From: Caenicola sp034331105
GTDB taxonomy: Bacteria > Synergistota > Synergistia > Synergistales > Synergistaceae
DNA: 64,000 nt
Assembly (NCBI GenBank): GCA_034331105.1
Contig: JAXQGB010000015.1
Coordinates: 124,001-188,000, forward strand
Direction of reading: 5' to 3'
How positions within the stretch are numbered: position 1 is the first letter of the stretch; every line of letters starts with the position of its first letter. The notes under the pieces are model-generated. The model had not been told where the DNA came from, made no database searches, and was given only the letters and a program-made list of their open reading frames with translations. The position numbers and the translations under genes are program-made. This document shows, piece by piece, positions 33,924 to 43,728 of this stretch.

Positions 33924-36162
33924 GATGATCTTCGGAAAAACAAATAAGAAGGATGAAAAACCAGCTGGGCGACAGCCAAAAACAAAAACAAAACTGACAG
34001 GCAGCGGGGCATGGACAAGGCTCGCATACATTGTCCTTGTACTGGTTTCTCTTTACCTTACCGCATCTTTTTATACCCCATGGACCGGCACACTGGGAAA
34101 GAATATCTCTTCTGCGATCCTTGGAACGGTCGGCGGTTCTTCTATAATACCCATCCTTTTTGCGCTATATTTCAGCATTTCAAAGCTCCTTTCAAGAAAA
34201 GTACCACACCTCATAAGACAATCTGCAGGCACCCTGCTTTTGTTTTTGACGGCATCCCTGCTTCTCGGGCTAAATACAATGACATCAGATCATGCAAACC
34301 ATCCCATCTGGCTTTCTCCCGGGAATTTCGGAATTTCTTTTGCGAAACAGGCATTCTCCTTGCTTGGAGCATTTGGCACATTCATAGCAGGAGCTCTTTC
34401 TATATATATTTCAATATTACTTTATAATATTCCTATATTTTCTAATATAAAACTGCCCGGTTCATCATTTTTTAATCTTTTCCGGAAGAAGGAAAAGGGC
34501 TCCGGCGAACATTCAGCGGAAAAGACGTCCCGGGATGACGCGATCAATATTTCTCAATACGAAGGATCTGATTACTTTGGTCCGGCCGGAGAAGATATCG
34601 ATCAGCCCCCGATAACTGTTACAGGTCTGGGCCTGCAGGGATCAGAAGAATCGGTGTATTCAAGCGAGCAGATCCTTGACCCTGAATTCAACCTGGACGA
34701 AGATCCCTTATATGATGGAGTGGAGCAGGGGGTTTTCCCTCCGCCGATCGAAATATTTGGAAAAGAAGAATCTCATGAGGGAGAGATGGACGAAGAAAAA
34801 TCCATGCCCCTGGGTGATAAGATAATTAAAGCTCTCAAACAGTTCAACATTGATGCCAGACTTGCAGAGATCCTTGTCGGCCCTACTGTTATACAGTTCA
34901 GGATCCAGCTTGCCCCCGGCATCAAAGTCAATAAGGTCGCCGTGCTTTCAAATGACATCGCACTTGCCATGGCGGTGCCAAGTTTAAGGATAGAGGCTCC
35001 TATACCGGGAAAACCATACGTAGGCATAGAGATCCCTAACCCAAGGCGCAGGGGCATCCCTCTCAGGACAATAATTGAAGACCCTGCCTATCAGGAGTCA
35101 GATGCGGCACTGCCTCTGCCGTTCGGGGTAGCAGTTAACGGCGATTCTGTCATCACAGGCCTTGAGGAGCTTCCTCATCTTCTTGTTGCAGGAACGACAG
35201 GCTCCGGGAAAAGCGTTTTTATCAACTCCTGTATAGTCGGTCTATGTTCAATGCGGGCACCTGATGAGCTCAGGATGATCCTTGTCGACCCCAAGAGGGT
35301 CGAAATGGCCATATACGATAAGCTTCCACACCTTCTAACACCTCCGGTGACTGACGCGAAGAAAGCTGTCCATGTCCTTGCATGGGCCATAAGAGAGATG
35401 GAATCCCGCTACACTATGTTCGCAAAGGCAAGGGTAAGGAATCTTGAAAATTTCAACAAAAAGGTCATACCCAAGGAGAGGCTCCCGCACATAGTAATAG
35501 TGGTAGATGAACTTGCAGACCTTATGATGACGGCTCCGAAGGAAGTTGAAGAATACATATGCCGCCTCGCCCAGATGGCAAGAGCCACGGGCATTCATCT
35601 CATACTTGCCACACAGAGGCCTTCTGTAAACGTTATTACAGGCCTTATCAAGGCGAACATACCGGCAAGGGTAGCCTTTACTCTTCCCAGTTCCGTCGAT
35701 TCCAGGACGATAATAGACTGTTCCGGGGCAGAAAAACTGCTCGGAAAGGGAGATATGCTCTTCCTCTCGACCAGACACCCAAAGCCGATAAGGATCCAGT
35801 CCCCATGGGTCGATGAACAGGTGCTTTGCGTCTGGCTCAACTACCTTGTAAATCTTTTCGGCCTTCCTGATTTTATTGAAATAGACAAACAGGGAAACGG
35901 GCCATCCGGCATAGACAACGCCGCTGCATTTGACGACGACCTTCTGGAAGATGCAGTGGACACTGTGATGTCGACAGGCATCGCATCTGCAAGCGGTCTT
36001 CAGCGGAGGCTCAGGGTAGGTTTTTCGAGGGCATCACGCCTGATAGACATGATGGAAATGATGGGTATCGTCGGTCCGGCAGACGGGTCAAAGCCGCGCG
36101 AGATCCTCGTAGACGAGGATGAGGCGCGGGATATGATAACAGATGCGAAAAATGGCTATTAA
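33913..36162 (+). CDS. ftsK: DNA translocase FtsK
   Basis: FtsK/SpoIIIE pumps chromosomal DNA through the closing septum. The 749-residue protein starts at GTG with GTAGGAGG upstream. Residues about 30-175 contain four membrane segments. A short acidic linker follows, then the motor with Walker A VAGTTGSGKSVFINS near 425 and Walker B HIVIVVDELADLMM near 530. The C-terminal gamma winged-helix (about 685-745, GLQRRLRVGFSRASRLIDMMEMMGIVG) reads KOPS-type polar sequences. The linker is short compared with E. coli FtsK. Confidence 0.95.
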   Translation: MKPEMIFGKTNKKDEKPAGRQPKTKTKLTGSGAWTRLAYIVLVLVSLYLTASFYTPWTGTLGKNISSAILGTVGGSSIIPILFALYFSISKLLSRKVPHLIRQSAGTLLLFLTASLLLGLNTMTSDHANHPIWLSPGNFGISFAKQAFSLLGAFGTFIAGALSIYISILLYNIPIFSNIKLPGSSFFNLFRKKEKGSGEHSAEKTSRDDAINISQYEGSDYFGPAGEDIDQPPITVTGLGLQGSEESVYSSEQILDPEFNLDEDPLYDGVEQGVFPPPIEIFGKEESHEGEMDEEKSMPLGDKIIKALKQFNIDARLAEILVGPTVIQFRIQLAPGIKVNKVAVLSNDIALAMAVPSLRIEAPIPGKPYVGIEIPNPRRRGIPLRTIIEDPAYQESDAALPLPFGVAVNGDSVITGLEELPHLLVAGTTGSGKSVFINSCIVGLCSMRAPDELRMILVDPKRVEMAIYDKLPHLLTPPVTDAKKAVHVLAWAIREMESRYTMFAKARVRNLENFNKKVIPKERLPHIVIVVDELADLMMTAPKEVEEYICRLAQMARATGIHLILATQRPSVNVITGLIKANIPARVAFTLPSSVDSRTIIDCSGAEKLLGKGDMLFLSTRHPKPIRIQSPWVDEQVLCVWLNYLVNLFGLPDFIEIDKQGNGPSGIDNAAAFDDDLLEDAVDTVMSTGIASASGLQRRLRVGFSRASRLIDMMEMMGIVGPADGSKPREILVDEDEARDMITDAKNGY

Positions 36163-36185
36163 AAAGGGAAGAGTGACAAAAAAAA

Positions 36186-36208
36186 AGAGCCGTTTACTAA
36201 ACGGCTCT
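36186..36208 (-). terminator. Terminator of rpmB
   Basis: AGAGCCGTTTA and TAAACGGCTCT form an 11-bp perfect repeat around one base. On the minus strand it runs into nine T. The stem includes the rpmB stop codon and its last codons, and the stem lies 24 bp beyond ftsK on the plus strand. Confidence 0.85.
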
Positions 36209-36391
36209 CTGTACTTTACCGGAACGGAGGCACTTCGTGCAGATATGAAGTTTACGGGATTCTCCGCCGCCCACATCAATGCGTACACTCTGAAGATTTA
36301 TGAGCCAACGACGCCTTGTGTGACGGTTAGAATGGCTAACTGCATTTCCCGTCGTCGGTCCGCGACCGCAACAATCACATAACCTGGACAT
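36197..36391 (-). CDS. rpmB: 50S ribosomal protein L28
   Basis: The 64-residue L28 starts MSRLCDCCGRGPTTGNAVSHSNRHTR after an AAGGGGGG ribosome site; an upstream in-frame extension to 36433 is not conserved. It carries CxxC-type pairs (CDCC near the start and CTKC near residue 52), so it is the zinc-binding C+ form. It is a single gene on the minus strand, divergent from xseB. Confidence 0.95.
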   Translation of the reverse strand: MSRLCDCCGRGPTTGNAVSHSNRHTRRRWLINLQSVRIDVGGGESRKLHICTKCLRSGKVQRAV

Positions 36392-36484
36392 TTTTATTCC
36401 CCCCTTATACCTTGGAACATCCAACCTGTGCATTGTATCACAGTATATGAAAATCTTGCAACTAAAAGTATTGGAGGAAAATAG

Positions 36485-36700
36485 ATGAACTTCAGCGAAA
36501 AAATGACAGAACTGGACAAAATATTGCGCAAGCTCGAAGGAGACGCCCTTCCTCTGGAAGATGCACTTTCAGAATTTGAGAAGGGGATAGTGCTGGTAAG
36601 GGAATGCCGGGCTTATTTAGAAGAAGCAAAACAGAAGGTTGCACTGCTGACCGATGACGGAGAAGTCCCATTCGACCCTCATAAGAAAGAGGATGCCTGA
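36485..36700 (+). CDS. xseB: Exodeoxyribonuclease VII small subunit
   Basis: XseB is the small helical subunit that coats the XseA nuclease, which degrades single-stranded DNA. The 71-residue product matches the family: KMTELDKILRKLEGDALPLEDALSEFEKGI and CRAYLEEAKQKV. The ATG follows GGAGG. XseA is not next to it, unlike in many genomes, but the xseB-ispA-dxs-tlyA-nadK-recN order is widespread. Confidence 0.92.
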   Translation: MNFSEKMTELDKILRKLEGDALPLEDALSEFEKGIVLVRECRAYLEEAKQKVALLTDDGEVPFDPHKKEDA

Positions 36701-36702
36701 TA

Positions 36703-37611
36703 ATGGGCAAAACTGAGGCAGACCTGAGGGTAAAAAAAGAACTTCAAAAATACAGGGATCTTTTCGAAGAGTATCTCGAAGTATCTTCAGAACTTAGAAA
36801 CAGAAGCGTTCCGGAAAAACTCCGGCAGGCAATGGATTATTCCCTTTTCGCAGGAGGAAAGAGGCTGCGCCCTGTACTCTGCCTTGCTGCCGCAGAAAGA
36901 TGCGGATGTGATCTTCGTGATGCCCTTCCGCTGGCACTTGGCTTTGAGATGCTCCACACGGCGACTCTGATCCATGACGACCTTCCATGTATGGATGATG
37001 ACGACATGAGGAGAGGAAAACCTTCTAACCATGCTGTTTTTGGAGAAACTCTCGCTGTACTAGCAGGCGACGCACTGCTTGCCCTTTCCCTTGAATTCCC
37101 CCTCTGCCACAGCAAAAACATCGAACCTCACAAGCTCCTGAGAGCGATGCAGATATTCAGCAGCGCTATAGGACCGGCAGGCGTATGCGGAGGGCAGGTC
37201 CTTGATATGGACACGGCCCCTGCGGCCACTGACCCCGAATATGTAAGAAAGATAGCCTCGCTCAAGACCGGCACGCTGATCAGGGCAGCGGTAACAGCAG
37301 GCGCAGCACTCGGGACAGACGATGAAAATGTCCTCAGCTGCTGCTACGAGTATGGAACACATATAGGTTCAGCATTCCAGATAATAGATGATATCCTCGA
37401 TGTATACAGCACAGCTGAAGAGCTTGGCAAAACGCCCGGAAAGGATGCTGAACAGGGGAAGATCACCCATGTCTCAGTATACGGGATGAAAACAGCCGCA
37501 AAAATGGCAGAAGAAGAGACAATGCTTGCAAAGAAATCGATACTGAAGATCTTTCCTGAGGACGACTTTCTTCCTGAACTCACGGAATACCTCCTGAGGC
37601 GGACCCATTAA
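36703..37611 (+). CDS. ispA: Farnesyl/geranylgeranyl diphosphate synthase
   Basis: This trans-prenyltransferase builds farnesyl diphosphate from IPP and DMAPP for quinones and for UppS. The 302-residue product has the first Asp-rich motif in LIHDDLPCMDDDDMRRGKP near 90 and the second in FQIIDDILD near 228, with GGKRLRP near 48. Chain length cannot be fixed from sequence; farnesyl is most likely from the neighbours. It starts two bases after xseB. Confidence 0.92.
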   Translation: MGKTEADLRVKKELQKYRDLFEEYLEVSSELRNRSVPEKLRQAMDYSLFAGGKRLRPVLCLAAAERCGCDLRDALPLALGFEMLHTATLIHDDLPCMDDDDMRRGKPSNHAVFGETLAVLAGDALLALSLEFPLCHSKNIEPHKLLRAMQIFSSAIGPAGVCGGQVLDMDTAPAATDPEYVRKIASLKTGTLIRAAVTAGAALGTDDENVLSCCYEYGTHIGSAFQIIDDILDVYSTAEELGKTPGKDAEQGKITHVSVYGMKTAAKMAEEETMLAKKSILKIFPEDDFLPELTEYLLRRTH

Positions 37612-37711
37612 TTTAATAAGAAAATTATGACGCCATGATAAGATAGTGGCAGACATCCATAAAGCAGGCTTTTTGCCTGATTTCAATAATAAAAACTTGG
37701 AGAGATTCTAA

Positions 37712-39586
37712 ATGAGCATACTTGGATCAGCAAAGGATTTCAGAGGTCTCAATGGTCTCACCTACAGTGAACTGAATAAACTAAGCTGTGAGATACGGGA
37801 AATGATACTTCAGGTAACACTGAAGAACGGGGGACACCTTGCCTCCTCACTGGGGGCTGTGGAACTCACGGTAGCCCTGTTAAGAGCTTTCGACCCCGAC
37901 AGGGATAAAATTATTTTTGACGTGGGACACCAGTCATACGCTTATAAAATACTTACAAAGAGGTTGGACCGCTTCCATACACTTAGAACGAAGGGAGGGA
38001 TCGCCGGCTTTCCCAGGATGGGTGAAAGCTCCTACGATTTTTTTACCACAGGACACAGCAGCACGTCCATTTCTGCAGCAATGGGGTATGCCAAGGCAAG
38101 GGATATAAGCGGCAAGAACCATGAAGTTATAGCTGTGATAGGAGACGGGGCCCTTCTTAACGGGGTCTCTTTCGAGGCTCTCAACTGTGTGGAAAGCACC
38201 AAAACAAAGATAATAATAGTCCTTAATGACAACAAGATGTCGATAAACCCGAGGATAGGCGGCATGGCAGGACATCTGGCCCGCCTCTCTGTAAACCCCA
38301 CATATCTTAAGGTCAAAGATTTCATAAAGGACCAGTGCCATACATTGAAGAGGGGAGACGCACTGGAGGATGCACTCAAAAAGATCAAGTCCAAACTTAA
38401 GTCACTTCTCCTCCCGACAAACATATTTGAAGAACTAGGTATCAGTTACTGGGGGCCCTTTGACGGACATAACATTGAGGAGATGGAGGAAGTCTTCCGG
38501 CTTGCCAGGCATTACAAGGAGCCGGTGCTGATACATGTCCTCACGAAAAAAGGCAAGGGGTGTTGTGAAGCGGAGAACAACGCACCATTCTTCCATGGGA
38601 TCGGCCCGAACACTCCTCTTGATGCGCCGCAAAATCACAAGCAGAGCTCACTGCCTTCATGGAGTGAAGTGATGTCCGGAACCCTGACAGATGCAGCCTG
38701 CAATGATCCGCGTATTGCTGTCTGCACTGCAGCTATGACAGACGGGACAAAGCTCAACGGATTCGCAGACAAATTTCCCGACAGATTCTTCGATGTCGGA
38801 ATCGCGGAGGAACATATGCTGACCTTTGCGGCAGGAATGGCCGCAGGGGGCATGAGGCCCGCAGTCTGTATATACTCTACGTTCCTTCAAAGAGCTGTCG
38901 ACCAGGTAATGCATGATATATGCCTTTCAAAACTGCCCGTTCTTATTGGTATCGATAGGGCTGGGCTTGTAGGTGAGGATGGAGAGACCCATCATGGACT
39001 GCTTGATGTACCATGGCTCAGTTCAATGCCGGGAATCACCATTGCGGCACCGAGAGACGCTGCAGACCTGATGTTTTTTGTTAACGGCTGGCTTGAAATG
39101 GGATCCCCGATGGCTGTCAGATACCCCAGGGGGAAGGCGCCACGATCCATTCCGGCTGAGGGCAGCCATGAAAGGATACCTGCCGGATGGGGAAAGATCG
39201 AACTCATGGCCGGCGGAAAAAACGTATGCCTTATCGGAGTCGGCAGCACCGTTGAGCTCATGCTGAAAACAGCTGACAAACTTCGTGCAGAAGAAGGGAT
39301 AACACCCACTGTAGTCGACCTTAGGTTTATCAAACCTTTAGACATTGACGGCATTTCTGAAATACTTAAAGAGCACAGTATCGTTGTAACAGCAGAAGAA
39401 AATTTCCTTAACGGGGGATCCGGAAAGGCAATAACGGATCACGCATGCAACAACCATCCGAACTGCACTGTCATCAACATTGGCGTACCGGACAGATACA
39501 TCTCGCATGCAACAAGATCAGAGCAATGGACCGAATGCGGACTTACGCCGGAAAACATAATCAGCGCCATTAAGAGAGTAAAATGA
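37712..39586 (+). CDS. dxs: 1-deoxy-D-xylulose-5-phosphate synthase
   Basis: Dxs condenses pyruvate and glyceraldehyde 3-phosphate with thiamine diphosphate, the entry step of the MEP pathway. The 624-residue product has HLASSLGAVELTVAL near 37, the TPP and magnesium motif GDGALLNGVSFEALN near 145 to NDNKMSIN, FFDVGIAEEHMLTFAAGMA with the catalytic Glu near 360, and DRAGLVGEDGETHHG. It follows a 100-bp gap with a small CAGGC-TTTTT-GCCTG hairpin, and its stop overlaps tlyA. Confidence 0.96.
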   Translation: MSILGSAKDFRGLNGLTYSELNKLSCEIREMILQVTLKNGGHLASSLGAVELTVALLRAFDPDRDKIIFDVGHQSYAYKILTKRLDRFHTLRTKGGIAGFPRMGESSYDFFTTGHSSTSISAAMGYAKARDISGKNHEVIAVIGDGALLNGVSFEALNCVESTKTKIIIVLNDNKMSINPRIGGMAGHLARLSVNPTYLKVKDFIKDQCHTLKRGDALEDALKKIKSKLKSLLLPTNIFEELGISYWGPFDGHNIEEMEEVFRLARHYKEPVLIHVLTKKGKGCCEAENNAPFFHGIGPNTPLDAPQNHKQSSLPSWSEVMSGTLTDAACNDPRIAVCTAAMTDGTKLNGFADKFPDRFFDVGIAEEHMLTFAAGMAAGGMRPAVCIYSTFLQRAVDQVMHDICLSKLPVLIGIDRAGLVGEDGETHHGLLDVPWLSSMPGITIAAPRDAADLMFFVNGWLEMGSPMAVRYPRGKAPRSIPAEGSHERIPAGWGKIELMAGGKNVCLIGVGSTVELMLKTADKLRAEEGITPTVVDLRFIKPLDIDGISEILKEHSIVVTAEENFLNGGSGKAITDHACNNHPNCTVINIGVPDRYISHATRSEQWTECGLTPENIISAIKRVK

Positions 39587-40398
39587 AAATAAAACTTGTC
39601 AGGCTTGATAAGCTGATCGTAGACAGACAGATGGTCCTTTCACGTACCCTTGCCCAGAACTACATCGAAGAAGGAAGGGTACAAGTTGATGGGATAACGA
39701 TAAAGAAAACTGCATCAATGGTACCTTTTGATTCCAACATCAGCCTGGATGCCCCTGAGAAGGAATGGGTAAGCAGGGGAGCCCATAAACTGATCAGGGC
39801 GCTGGATCACTTTGATATGGACCCTTCAGCCCTGACCTGTATCGACGTAGGGGCTTCGACAGGAGGATTTACCGATGTACTCCTTTCCAGAGGGGCAAAG
39901 AAGGTATACGCTGTTGACGTCGGATACGGACAGCTTGCGTGGAAGCTGAGAAACGACCCAAGGGTCGTCGTAATGGAAAGGACGAACGCACGCCATCTAA
40001 CCGCCGATATGATCGGCGGTGAAAAGGTCGATATGATCGTATCTGACGCCTCTTTCATCTCGTTGAAGCTTCTTCTGAAACCGCTTGAGGCATTAATAAC
40101 CGACGACGGTACGATGGTCGTTCTGGTCAAGCCTCAGTTCGAAGTGGGAAGAGAAAAAGTGGGAAGGGGAGTAGTCCACGACCCGCTGCTGCATGAGGAA
40201 ACACTGAGGGATCTCGCGTCATTTATTGAGACTGAGACAGGGCTTGCAATTTTTAACGCTACTTATTCCCCGATAAGGGGACCGGAAGGCAACATAGAAT
40301 TCCTGTTTCTTTTAGGGCAAAAGAGCAATACAATATTGAAACATGCTAATATAGACTTTATGAAACTGGTCGAAGAAGCACACGAGGCTACGCAGTAA
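39583..40398 (+). CDS. tlyA: TlyA family rRNA (cytidine-2'-O)-methyltransferase
   Basis: The 271-residue product has an N-terminal S4 RNA-binding domain (VRLDKLIVDRQMVLSRTLAQ) and a FtsJ-like methyltransferase domain with the SAM motif DVGASTGGFTDVLLSRGAKKV near 88 and the catalytic-region LVKPQFEVGREKVGRGVV near 183. TlyA proteins methylate 16S and/or 23S rRNA; some homologues are described as haemolysins. The ATG overlaps the dxs stop (ATGA). Confidence 0.93.
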   Translation: MKIKLVRLDKLIVDRQMVLSRTLAQNYIEEGRVQVDGITIKKTASMVPFDSNISLDAPEKEWVSRGAHKLIRALDHFDMDPSALTCIDVGASTGGFTDVLLSRGAKKVYAVDVGYGQLAWKLRNDPRVVVMERTNARHLTADMIGGEKVDMIVSDASFISLKLLLKPLEALITDDGTMVVLVKPQFEVGREKVGRGVVHDPLLHEETLRDLASFIETETGLAIFNATYSPIRGPEGNIEFLFLLGQKSNTILKHANIDFMKLVEEAHEATQ

Positions 40399-40414
40399 AG
40401 GCAGGGGACATCAG

Positions 40415-41296
40415 ATGAAAACAAATAACATCGGGCTTCTTTTCAACACACAAAAACCGGAAGCGATAAAACTGGCAGCTAAACTCTTTGCATGGGGCAG
40501 GGAGAGCGGGATCAATTTTATGCTTCCACCGCATGAAGCATCTGCACTCAGCATACCTGAAACTCCTGACAATATCTGGAGAGATGATGTTGAATTCGCT
40601 GTCATACTTGGCGGAGACGGCACTTTTCTGAGGGCTGCCAGATATACTTTCGGATACCCGATACCCCTTTACGGGATAAATTTGGGAAGGCTGGGCTTCC
40701 TTGCTACCGGAGACCCGGAATGCGCCAAGGAAGATATCACCTCGATACTTGAAAACAACTTCACACTTCAGCAGAGACATCTGATCAAAGGTCTCGTCTG
40801 GAGGGGTGAGCGTATCGTCTATGAGCTTCATGCACTAAACGACCTCGTTATTTCAAAAGGAAACCTTGCCAGGGTCATTGACCTTGAAGTCAGGGTAGGT
40901 GATGAGATACTTTCACTCTTCCTTGCTGACGGACTGATACTCTCGACTCCTACCGGATCTACTGCATATGCCCTTTCTGCAGGCGGCCCTATTGTCCCGC
41001 CCCATGTCCCCTGCATGCTTCTTGCGCCGATATGCGCACATACACTTTACGCTCGCCCCGTAGTCCTTAGCGGCACGGACAGGGCGTATGTGACACCAAA
41101 AGGAGACAACAGGAACCTCATCCTCACACAGGACGGACAGCTATGTTACGAGCTGCTGCCCGACGACCATCTGGAAGCCATGCTGGATCCTGACATTCAT
41201 ATCAACATAATTCAGCTCAAGGACAGGAGCTACTACGACCTTCTCAGGGAGAAACTCCGCTGGGGTTTCAACGGCATTACTGACGGGGGAGACTGA
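40415..41296 (+). CDS. nadK: NAD kinase
   Basis: NadK phosphorylates NAD to NADP. The 293-residue product has the GGDG motif in AVILGGDGTFLRAAR near 67, GINLGRLGFLA and the NAD-binding STPTGSTAYALSAGGPIV near 180. The length is normal. It sits 16 bp after tlyA and two bases before recN, so it is within one transcript. Confidence 0.95.
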   Translation: MKTNNIGLLFNTQKPEAIKLAAKLFAWGRESGINFMLPPHEASALSIPETPDNIWRDDVEFAVILGGDGTFLRAARYTFGYPIPLYGINLGRLGFLATGDPECAKEDITSILENNFTLQQRHLIKGLVWRGERIVYELHALNDLVISKGNLARVIDLEVRVGDEILSLFLADGLILSTPTGSTAYALSAGGPIVPPHVPCMLLAPICAHTLYARPVVLSGTDRAYVTPKGDNRNLILTQDGQLCYELLPDDHLEAMLDPDIHINIIQLKDRSYYDLLREKLRWGFNGITDGGD

Positions 41297-41298
41297 TA

Positions 41299-42966
41299 TT
41301 GATCGAAGAGATCCGTGTCCGCGGAGTCGGCGGTATCAGAGCGGCCGAATTATCACTCAAAGGTGACTTCATAGTAATAACCGGAGAAAGCGGTTCAGGC
41401 AAGAGCAGCCTCGTGCGTGCAATGGAATTCATCGCCGGAAAACGCGCTCAGACGAACTACATTCATGCCCTGGAAGAATCCGCCGACGTTCTCATGACCC
41501 TGTCAACCGACCAGATACCGGGTCTTGATGAAGAATACCAGCCCCAGGATGGCACTCTCATCGTCAGACGTCAGTTCAGCCGCAGCGGCAGGGGCAGAAG
41601 TCTGATGCAAAACAACCCTGTATCACTCAACCTTCTCTCTTCAGCAATGGAAAAAGAACTTGTCATCCAGAGCCAGTTTGCACAGCTTGGACTCATTGAC
41701 TCTGCGATACAGTTGGACCTTGTTGATTCCTGCGGTGGAGAGCTTCTGGATCAGGTAAAAAAAGAACTTGACAGGACTTTCTGTGAAACAATAGCCACAG
41801 AGCGCCGGATCGTCAGGCTGAAAAAAAGGCGGGAAGAGACAGAAGAACTCTACCAGGGCGCGGAAACCGTTCTGCATATGGTAAAAGCTCTCGAGATCGA
41901 AGAAGAGAGTGAAAGAAAATGGGAAGCCGAGCTGAAAGAGCTCGAATCAAAGGAGAAAATAAAAGAGAAGCTGGCCGCCATAAGTGAAAGGCTCACAGGC
42001 GGGACCGTCTGCGGAGGGATAATAGAAGAACTTGAATCAATAGGCAGGGACATATACGAATCATCTCCTTCAAAGAAGGATGGCTGGAAGGAAAGCATCG
42101 AATACATGCTGATCTCATCCCAGTCTGTAGCCAGAATGCTTCAAACGGAGCTGCATGATCTTTCTGCGGAAGGAAACATAGAAGAAGCAAAAGAACGTAT
42201 TGAGAAAAAGATCGGCATGCTCAGAAAACTAAAGCGTTCGCTTGATCTGGTCAACTGCAGGCAGCTCTTGGAGTATGCCGGGAAGGCAAAGTATGAGATG
42301 GCATGGTTAAAAGAAAGCCATATTGAGCTGGAAGAGCTGGAAAAGGATGCAGCAGAAAAGAAAAAACGGACAAAAAACCTTGCGATAGAGCTTCGAAAAT
42401 TGAGAAAAGCCGCAGCAGCTGAGCTTGCTTCAAGAGTTAACAGACATCTCAGTGACCTTGCCATGGAACATGCCCTCTTTTCAATTGACATAGAGGAACA
42501 GGACAAACTTCGTTCAAACGGCGCGGAAACAGTTTCTTTCAAACTAACCATGCCGGACCAGCCTCCGCTGCCGGTAGGTAAGACTGCTTCCGGAGGTGAA
42601 CTCAGCAGGATACTTATTGCACTTCAGCTTTCGCTGGGAGATGAACAGCTTCCCGGGACCCTTGTCTTTGATGAGGTCGAAGCAGGGCTTGGAGGAAGGA
42701 CTGCGTTACTGGCAGGACATAAGCTGAGAGAGCTCTCCAAACGATGCAGGACGATACTTATCACCCATGAGGCCGCAATAGCTTCCATGGCAGATCAACA
42801 TTTCCTCGTAAAAAGAGACGGGGAGGAGACAAGTATCTTTATGATAAGCGATGAAGAGCGTGAAAAAGAAATTGCAAGGATGCTTGCAGGCGATGATAAT
42901 TCCTATGAAGCGCTGGAGCATGCAAGATCACTGTTAAATACCGGCCAGAATGGATCAGCAAGATAA
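41299..42966 (+). CDS. recN: DNA repair protein RecN
   Basis: RecN is an SMC-like ATPase that acts early at double-strand breaks. The 555-residue product begins at TTG with GGGGGAG seven bases upstream. Walker A ITGESGSGKSSLVRAM is near residue 28, followed by a coiled-coil middle rich in Glu and Lys (about 160-400), then the ABC signature KTASGGELSRILIAL near 430 and Walker B LVFDEVEAGLGG near 455. It is the end of the xseB-to-recN run. Confidence 0.94.
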   Translation: MIEEIRVRGVGGIRAAELSLKGDFIVITGESGSGKSSLVRAMEFIAGKRAQTNYIHALEESADVLMTLSTDQIPGLDEEYQPQDGTLIVRRQFSRSGRGRSLMQNNPVSLNLLSSAMEKELVIQSQFAQLGLIDSAIQLDLVDSCGGELLDQVKKELDRTFCETIATERRIVRLKKRREETEELYQGAETVLHMVKALEIEEESERKWEAELKELESKEKIKEKLAAISERLTGGTVCGGIIEELESIGRDIYESSPSKKDGWKESIEYMLISSQSVARMLQTELHDLSAEGNIEEAKERIEKKIGMLRKLKRSLDLVNCRQLLEYAGKAKYEMAWLKESHIELEELEKDAAEKKKRTKNLAIELRKLRKAAAAELASRVNRHLSDLAMEHALFSIDIEEQDKLRSNGAETVSFKLTMPDQPPLPVGKTASGGELSRILIALQLSLGDEQLPGTLVFDEVEAGLGGRTALLAGHKLRELSKRCRTILITHEAAIASMADQHFLVKRDGEETSIFMISDEEREKEIARMLAGDDNSYEALEHARSLLNTGQNGSAR

Positions 42967-42988
42967 TGACAGGGTGGGGCGGCACTTA

Positions 42989-43017
42989 TTGACTAATCCG
43001 CATAATTTAACTATAAT
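42989..43017 (+). promoter_or_regulatory. Promoter of rplU-rpmA-obgE
   Basis: TTGACT (42989-42994) and a perfect TATAAT (43012-43017) are 17 bp apart, 83 bp before rplU. Confidence 0.8.
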
Positions 43018-43040
43018 ACTGAGGTTGTAGAATACGCTTG

Positions 43041-43075
43041 GTGCAGGTCATAAAAGCCATAAGGCTGCCTGACAC
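43041..43075 (+). promoter_or_regulatory. Leader hairpin before rplU (possible L21 leader)
   Basis: GTGCAGG pairs with CCTG-A-CAC and an inner AGCC/GGCT stem closes an ATAA loop, all in the 5' UTR just upstream of the rplU ribosome site GGAGGGAGG. Ribosomal protein leaders that bind their product are known for L21 in Firmicutes; whether this is homologous is not established. Confidence 0.4.
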
Positions 43076-43099
43076 GCAGCGGAGGGAGGAAAAATAAGT

Positions 43100-43411
43100 A
43101 TGTATGCAGTTATCGAAACAGGCGGTAAGCAGTACAGAGTATCAGCAGGAGACAAACTACGCCTTGAAAAGATCCACGCCGAAGAAGGCGAGCAGGTATC
43201 TTTTGATAAGGTGATCCTTCTCGGTAAGGATGACGGACCCGTGATCGGCACTCCTTATATTGACGGAGCAGTTGTAACAGCCAAGATCCTTGAGCACGGC
43301 AAAGATGACAAGGTCATCGTCTTCAAATACCGCAGAAAGAAGAACTATCGCAAATTCCGCGGACACCGTCAACAGTATACTCTTGTCGAGTTCGACGGTA
43401 TCACAGGCTAG
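43100..43411 (+). CDS. rplU: 50S ribosomal protein L21
   Basis: The 103-residue protein starts MYAVIETGGKQYRVSAGDKLRLEK and ends KYRRKKNYRKFRGHRQQYTLVEF, both typical of L21, which binds 23S rRNA. It is followed directly by rpmA, without the ysxB/prp cysteine-protease gene that separates the two in Firmicutes. Confidence 0.97.
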   Translation: MYAVIETGGKQYRVSAGDKLRLEKIHAEEGEQVSFDKVILLGKDDGPVIGTPYIDGAVVTAKILEHGKDDKVIVFKYRRKKNYRKFRGHRQQYTLVEFDGITG

Positions 43412-43445
43412 AGCAGCACCTTAAAGAGGAGGTATTCTATAAGTC

Positions 43446-43703
43446 ATGGCACATAAAAAAGGTCAAGGAAGCAGTACTAACGGCCGGGACAGTCAGCCCA
43501 AATATCTCGGCGTAAAACGCAGTGACGGCCAGTTCGTTAACGCAGGAACAATAATTGTGCGTCAGCGCGGCACCAAATTCCACCCCGGGCAAAACGTAGG
43601 AATAGGCCGCGACTATACACTTTTCGCTCTTGCGACAGGTAAGGTTCGTTTCCTGACCAGAGCAGACCGCAAATTTGTAACTGTTGAGCCTGAAACGCTC
43701 TAA
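43446..43703 (+). CDS. rpmA: 50S ribosomal protein L27
   Basis: The 85-residue protein starts MAHKKGQGSSTNGRDSQPKYLGVK, with no cleavable N-terminal extension, which fits the absence of the Prp protease next to it. L27 reaches into the peptidyl-transferase centre. AAAGAGGAGG lies upstream. A strong hairpin separates it from obgE. Confidence 0.97.
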   Translation: MAHKKGQGSSTNGRDSQPKYLGVKRSDGQFVNAGTIIVRQRGTKFHPGQNVGIGRDYTLFALATGKVRFLTRADRKFVTVEPETL

Positions 43704-43728
43704 ACAACAATAATTCTGAGTTTGATTC

